Shown here piece by piece: positions 62,548 to 64,000 of a stretch of DNA of 64,000 nt. Numbering within the stretch: the first letter of the stretch is position 1; each line of letters begins with the position of its first letter. Where the stretch lies: NCBI GenBank assembly GCA_910575245.1, contig CAJTEN010000004.1:1-64000 (forward strand). Reading direction: 5' to 3'. The position numbers and the translations under genes were made by a program. This DNA is from Clostridia bacterium (GTDB lineage: Bacteria; Bacillota; Clostridia; Lachnospirales; Lachnospiraceae). Under the pieces are notes generated by a model. That model worked only from the letters and a program-made list of their open reading frames with translations. It did not search any database and had not been told where the DNA came from.

Positions 62548-63220
62548 GGGTAAGTCTCCTGTCAAATTTATATCCGATTCCACGGACAGGAATAATCTGC
62601 TGACACATGTTAAGGTTTTCCATGGTCTTTTTCAAACGCGTCAGATTGACCTGCAGGGCATTCTCATCGATAAACTCGGCAGTGCCCCAGAGTGCCAGAC
62701 ATAGTTCCTCTTTCGGGACGATTTCGTCTCCGTGGTTTAGAAATACTTCCAGCAGTTTCCCTTGATTTTTGGGAAGAACGACAGAGCTGTTATGGATATA
62801 CAGCGTATAGGTCTGTTTATCCAGAAGGAAGTCCGGCCCTTCCAGCAGATTGGAACGTCCTTCATACCGTTTCAGCACATTGGATACGCGGGCCAGAAGC
62901 CGTTCCTTCCTGCATGGTTTCGTCAGATATTCATCGGCACCCAGATCCAGTGCGTGCAGTTCATCCCGCATCTGGTCGCGGGAGGTAAGTACGAGAACCG
63001 ATATGGAACTTCGCTGCTTGATTTCCCGGCAGATCTGAAAGCCGTTTGTTTCGGGCAGATTCAGATCCAGGAGAACCAGATCAGGAGAAAAGCTCAGAAG
63101 CTGGCACGGTACATCGTTAAATTCCGTGATTTCCAAGACCGTATAACCGGCCTTGCGCAGGATATCGGATAATTCTTCTCTCATAAAGAGTTCATCTTCT
63201 ACGACTGCAATCCGTTTCAT
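62531..63220 (-). CDS. OmpR-family response regulator (BceR-like)
   Basis: 229 residues from ATG 63220 (GGAGGAACCGC upstream). Receiver: VVEDELFM, LVLLDLNLPETNG (phosphorylated Asp about 51), LTSRDQMRDELHALDLGADEYLTKPC. Winged helix: VVLPKNQGKLLEVFLNHGDEIVPKEELCLALW, LQVNLTRLKKTME, VRGIGYKFDRRL. Partner of the overlapping kinase. Typical output: bacitracin-type peptide resistance transporters. Confidence 0.94.
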   Translation of the reverse strand: MKRIAVVEDELFMREELSDILRKAGYTVLEITEFNDVPCQLLSFSPDLVLLDLNLPETNGFQICREIKQRSSISVLVLTSRDQMRDELHALDLGADEYLTKPCRKERLLARVSNVLKRYEGRSNLLEGPDFLLDKQTYTLYIHNSSVVLPKNQGKLLEVFLNHGDEIVPKEELCLALWGTAEFIDENALQVNLTRLKKTMENLNMCQQIIPVRGIGYKFDRRLTHETQS

Positions 63221-63279
63221 GCGGTTCCTCCTTCGGTCTGTAAACTTGTAGTGGTTCGTTCCGGAAAGGCCCCGAAGCG

Positions 63280-64000
63280 TCATTCCTCCCGTTCCGGCAT
63301 CATCAGTGTCAGAAGGTAACGGTCACTGGAACGCTTCACTGCCGCAATATAAGTGTATTCTATCACACACAGGGCTAAAATCATAGCGGCAGAAACGCTC
63401 ATCATTTCCGACAGGTTACTTTGGGTGTCCAGAGGAAGGATTCCGGTAAACAGGGCACGCACTCCGAACAGGCTGTTGCACAGGGCAAATACCGTAGGGA
63501 TTCCGAAATACCAGTTGATCTGCTTTCTGGAGGATCTGCACAGGGCAGGATGGGCGGCGCCCAGGCGAATCAGGGTGCGGTAACGGCGGCTTGCTTTCTG
63601 CTGGCTCATGAGGAATTGCACGCCGATGACCGTATTTGCAATGATCAGAAAAATAATCGCCAGATAAATGGTAACGTAGCTGGAGGACACCATATAAAAG
63701 AGCTGTCGGCTCATATTCTGCAGGTAACTTTCGTATGACAGGCCCGCGTCATCCAGTTTCCGGTTCATATCAGAAAAGGCAGCCATGAGGCTCGTGTTTT
63801 GTGTTGCGTTTTCTGACAGAATGCCGTTGAAATAGACAGTGAAGTGGCCCTGGGTGTAGTGGTCAAATACTTCATCCGGAACGATCAGGGCGAACAACAG
63901 CGTGATGGACCGGTCTGTAACAAGATTCAATGTCTGCACCGTTCCCGTCAGATAGAAGCTTTCTTGGGCCAGCAGAATTTCCGGCCTGGTTTCCAGAACG
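63280..64000 (-). CDS. FtsX-type permease (BceB-like), C-terminal part
   Basis: The frame is open to the right edge, so only the last 240 residues are in the window. An extracellular stretch (VFDHYTQGHFTVYFNGILSE) is followed by three helices near VTIYLAIIFLIIANTVIGVQFL, IPTVFALCNSLFGVRALF and SVSAAMILALCVIEYTYIAA, with QKASRRYRTLIRLGAAHPAL, the FtsX coupling region. Ends 60 bases before the regulator gene. Transporter and two-component genes form one module, here with the permease upstream of the regulator. Confidence 0.85.
   Translation of the reverse strand, partial: VLETRPEILLAQESFYLTGTVQTLNLVTDRSITLLFALIVPDEVFDHYTQGHFTVYFNGILSENATQNTSLMAAFSDMNRKLDDAGLSYESYLQNMSRQLFYMVSSSYVTIYLAIIFLIIANTVIGVQFLMSQQKASRRYRTLIRLGAAHPALCRSSRKQINWYFGIPTVFALCNSLFGVRALFTGILPLDTQSNLSEMMSVSAAMILALCVIEYTYIAAVKRSSDRYLLTLMMPEREE

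Overview
The window looks like a chromosomal segment of a Lachnospiraceae-type member of the Clostridia. The evidence is the moderate GC, strong AGGAGG ribosome binding sites, the local order rho - rpmE - DUF1385 - prmC - prfA, the DUF4250 and DUF4364 genes, and HrcA/CIRCE control of clpB. No tRNA, rRNA or CRISPR array was recognised.

Layout. Positions 1-3726 hold the right end of a decayed mobile element (A): an nSTAND3-type NTPase gene with an in-frame stop, a YhcG/DUF1016 nuclease and an integrase remnant. Positions 3727-16923 hold a second, Tn916-like integrative conjugative element (B). It carries a frameshifted thioester/VaFE-repeat surface protein, two DUF961 proteins, a Phd/RelE toxin-antitoxin pair, the TcpA coupling ATPase, an oriT-like site, a broken MobT relaxase, a sigma factor with a DUF4179 partner, a second sigma-like regulator, an HTH protein, a VirB4 stub and a truncated integrase. 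Both elements end in the same imperfect 35-bp repeat. The last bases of that repeat are the left arm of the CIRCE operator in front of clpB, so the two elements appear to sit in tandem in the clpB control region while leaving the operator intact.

From 17 kb the chromosome continues with clpB, an S66 LD-carboxypeptidase, DUF4250, a ferredoxin/ASKHA activator protein, and a DUF975 - response regulator - histidine kinase operon. A polysaccharide deacetylase gene follows, cut into two pieces by a 5.1-kb ABC-transporter island (27.05-32.19 kb). Next come rarA, a membrane-anchored DUF5722 glycosidase-like protein, DUF4364, a TIGR01212 radical SAM protein, malic enzyme, a 96-bp tandem repeat array, and the rho-to-nth housekeeping block. 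After an AraC regulator there is a graveyard of ATPase genes (48.1-50.65 kb). A glycan-use region follows: AraC regulator, GH38 mannosidase, MATE exporter, a potassium channel with a RyR-like tail, and a GH4 glycosidase with a PfkB kinase. The window closes with a BceRS-like two-component system and the end of its FtsX permease.

Three things tie the region together. A 189-bp inverted-repeat element (a MITE-like unit) occurs twice with 10-bp flanking duplications and in several fragments. A second family of hairpin repeats is scattered between genes and forms the C-terminal tail of one histidine kinase. GH38 and GH4, 7 kb apart, share a nearly identical 25-bp upstream motif at exactly the same distance from a -10 box, which suggests joint control, most simply by the adjacent divergent AraC regulator.
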